From Acidiferrum sp963764675 (GTDB taxonomy: Bacteria > Acidobacteriota > Terriglobia > Acidiferrales > UBA7541): a stretch of 64,000 bases of DNA. Location: NCBI GenBank assembly GCA_963764675.1, contig CAVXTQ010000010.1, positions 310,001-374,000 on the forward strand, read 5' to 3'. Under the pieces are notes generated by a model that saw nothing but the letters and a program-made list of their open reading frames with translations, was not told where the DNA came from and did not search any database. A program made the position numbers and the translations under genes. Shown one piece after another: positions 62,518-64,000 of the stretch. The stretch's first letter is position 1. Each line of letters begins with the position of its first letter.

Positions 62518-64000
62518 ATGCCCAAGGACCGATACGAGATTCTCGGAACGCTAGGATGCGGCGCAACCAGCCGCGTCGATAAAGCGCGGGATACCGTTCT
62601 TGGCCGTACCGTCGCGTTGAAGACGTTCGTCCACGCTTTCGGCGCGCCTGTGGAACAGAAGCTGTTTCTCCGCGAAGCTCAGATCGTCAGCCAGTTGTCT
62701 CACCCCTCGATCGTGAACTTATATGACGTGGGAATCGAAGAGGGAAACGTCGCCTACCTGGTGCTGGAATATGTTTCCGGGAAAACCCTGCACGAGGTGC
62801 TGGCGGAATCCCCGATTCCTGTGCCGCGCGCTTGTGCGTGGGCCGCGGACCTGGCCGGGGCACTGGGCCGCGCCCATCGGGCGTGCGTCATTCATGGAGA
62901 CGTCAAGCCCGGCAATATTCTGGTAACCGAGGACGGCAACGTAAAGCTCGGCGACTTCGGAATTGCCCGCTTTGCCACCCAAGTATCTGGATCCGGCCGC
63001 ATGATGGGCACTCCTGCTTATCTTTCTCCGGAACAAATTTTAGGCGAGCCGCAAGACGCCCGGTCCGATCTATTCTCGATGGGCATCGTTCTCTACCAGA
63101 TGGTGACAGGAGTGGCTCCCTTCGAGGGAAGCTCGGTGAGCGCCGTTTGCGCTCAGATTCTGTCAGCCGAGCCGGTCCCTCCCTCGCGTCGCAATCCTAC
63201 AATTCCTGCCGGCCTCGATCACGTCATCCTGCGTTGTCTGGCAAAAAACTCCGCCGACCGCTATCCGTCAGGGGAAGCGTTGGCAGCCTCGTTGTACCCG
63301 TTTGCCCGAGACACTAGGGAACTCGCGGCGTCCATTGCCCCCGCGCCTGTTGTGGGGCGCGCCAAAACTTCCTGGTTTGCGCGGCCGCTCCAGCCTCGCG
63401 ATGTTTGGGTCGCGGCCGCGATCGTACTTCTCGCAGCCAGTAGCGTTCCGTTGTACAGCGGCGCAGTCTCGAAGTGGCGCCTACCAGAGGCGCCCGTGAT
63501 TGCAATCGCCGCACCCAAACCGCCTCTCGATTTGCGTGGTGATTCCATTCTGCAGACCTGGGTTGACGTTGAACCCAGTGCTTCGGAAGAAGCACCGCCG
63601 CCAGAAGAGACAGCGCGCCCGCAGCAATCACAAAGGGTTCGCGCGCCGCACCACGTAGCGTCCGTGCCGCGAACCCAGCCTAGCCGGGCCATCGTTCCCG
63701 CCAAGAATGTTGTTGCCGGTTCGTCTATTTCGGCGCCGGAACTTTCCGCGCCTCCTGCGAGCGCCATTTCCAGAGATGTTGAGCGCGCGGCGCTGCATAT
63801 TGAAATCGAATCCATTGGCGGCGAAGGCGCTCTGGCGATCTTCGCTGATCAGAATCTCGTGTTCACGAGCGATCTGCATGCCGGCGCACCCGGCCATCCC
63901 ATCCGCCTGGAGCGAGCCCTGCCCGCGGGTCCACACCAGCTGCGCGTCGCCTTGTATCGTCCTGACAAAAGTTTGCAGACCGTGAAGGAAGGCCTGGGGG
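62518..64000 (+). CDS. Serine/threonine protein kinase (non-RD type), membrane-anchored, C-terminus outside window
   Basis: The first 494 residues of a larger kinase, open to the window end. The kinase domain parallels the upstream gene: LGTLGCGATSRV, K35 in VALKTF, HGDVKPGNIL (126-128 HGD), LGDFGIARF, GTPAYLSPEQ. After residue about 270 comes a juxtamembrane stretch, one membrane helix (DVWVAAAIVLLAASSVPLYSG, about 299-319), a Pro/Gln-rich periplasmic linker and the start of another domain (HIEIESIGGEGALAIFADQNLVFTSDL). ATG 62518 follows a weak purine region. It probably senses a periplasmic signal through the C-terminal domain. Confidence 0.9.
   Translation, partial: MPKDRYEILGTLGCGATSRVDKARDTVLGRTVALKTFVHAFGAPVEQKLFLREAQIVSQLSHPSIVNLYDVGIEEGNVAYLVLEYVSGKTLHEVLAESPIPVPRACAWAADLAGALGRAHRACVIHGDVKPGNILVTEDGNVKLGDFGIARFATQVSGSGRMMGTPAYLSPEQILGEPQDARSDLFSMGIVLYQMVTGVAPFEGSSVSAVCAQILSAEPVPPSRRNPTIPAGLDHVILRCLAKNSADRYPSGEALAASLYPFARDTRELAASIAPAPVVGRAKTSWFARPLQPRDVWVAAAIVLLAASSVPLYSGAVSKWRLPEAPVIAIAAPKPPLDLRGDSILQTWVDVEPSASEEAPPPEETARPQQSQRVRAPHHVASVPRTQPSRAIVPAKNVVAGSSISAPELSAPPASAISRDVERAALHIEIESIGGEGALAIFADQNLVFTSDLHAGAPGHPIRLERALPAGPHQLRVALYRPDKSLQTVKEGLG

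Overview
The window is a 64 kb piece of a G+C-rich bacterial chromosome (roughly 60%), densely coding on both strands, with no rRNA, tRNA, phage, transposase or CRISPR signal that I can see. The gene styles point to Acidobacteriota, probably a Koribacter/Terriglobia-like relative: a class II B12-dependent ribonucleotide reductase, PASTA-less Ser/Thr kinases, zinc-ribbon/DUF4190 proteins, carboxypeptidase-regulatory-like secreted proteins, a DUF1761 protein, PadR and CGNR regulators, and many short intergenic palindromes. The phylum is my inference; no marker gene was compared. LpxC shows a Gram-negative, lipid A-making envelope.

Layout. 1-410: 5' part of a YebC-family regulator. 716-6822: surface-polysaccharide cluster (three GT4 glycosyltransferases, a SAM methyltransferase and an O-antigen ligase/polymerase-like membrane protein), tightly packed with ATGA overlaps. 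6836-10056: exported proteins (START-like, DUF2231, cupredoxin, Tat-exported metallophosphoesterase) around a 0.3-kb structured non-coding stretch. 10279-11611: ECF sigma/anti-sigma pair. 11624-15555: mixed minus-strand genes (receiver/degenerate GGDEF, YbhN-like flippase-fold protein, PCD/DCoH, DinB-like). 15713-26551: mostly plus-strand exported or metabolic genes, including an S9 peptidase split by an amber stop, a beta-propeller protein, a TPR protein, a deoxynucleoside kinase, a HEAT protein, a glycosylasparaginase-like hydrolase and an L-2-hydroxyglutarate oxidase-like flavoprotein. 26548-28424: purN-tyrS behind a strong promoter and a long leader. 28877-34910: M28 peptidase, DUF1761, VOC protein, Cdd1-like, PadR and a long flotillin-like protein.

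35334-44564 is the core biosynthetic block, read on the minus strand: glmU, a VOC protein, purQ, an unknown gene, purL, purF, lepB, purM. Most of the purine genes overlap. The unknown 215-residue gene lies between purQ and purL with start/stop overlaps on both sides, where many genomes carry purS. purL itself contains two in-frame copies of an intergenic palindromic repeat. 44721-46839: two zinc-ribbon/DUF4190 proteins, one fused to a pseudopilin-like domain, then lpxC. 47112-49532: S41 protease homolog lacking canonical catalytic residues, followed by a YibQ-type divergent deacetylase. 49543-56783: CPBP and M48 membrane proteases, CGNR regulator with spaced operator-like repeats, frameshifted transglutaminase-like gene, SPFH protein and small proteins.

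56864-60463 holds nrdJ, a small downstream partner of unknown function and, upstream, a 44-codon small gene with its own promoter and terminator. 60673-64000: a dual-specificity-phosphatase-like protein followed by two paralogous Ser/Thr kinases with an HGD instead of HRD catalytic loop; the second runs off the end of the window.
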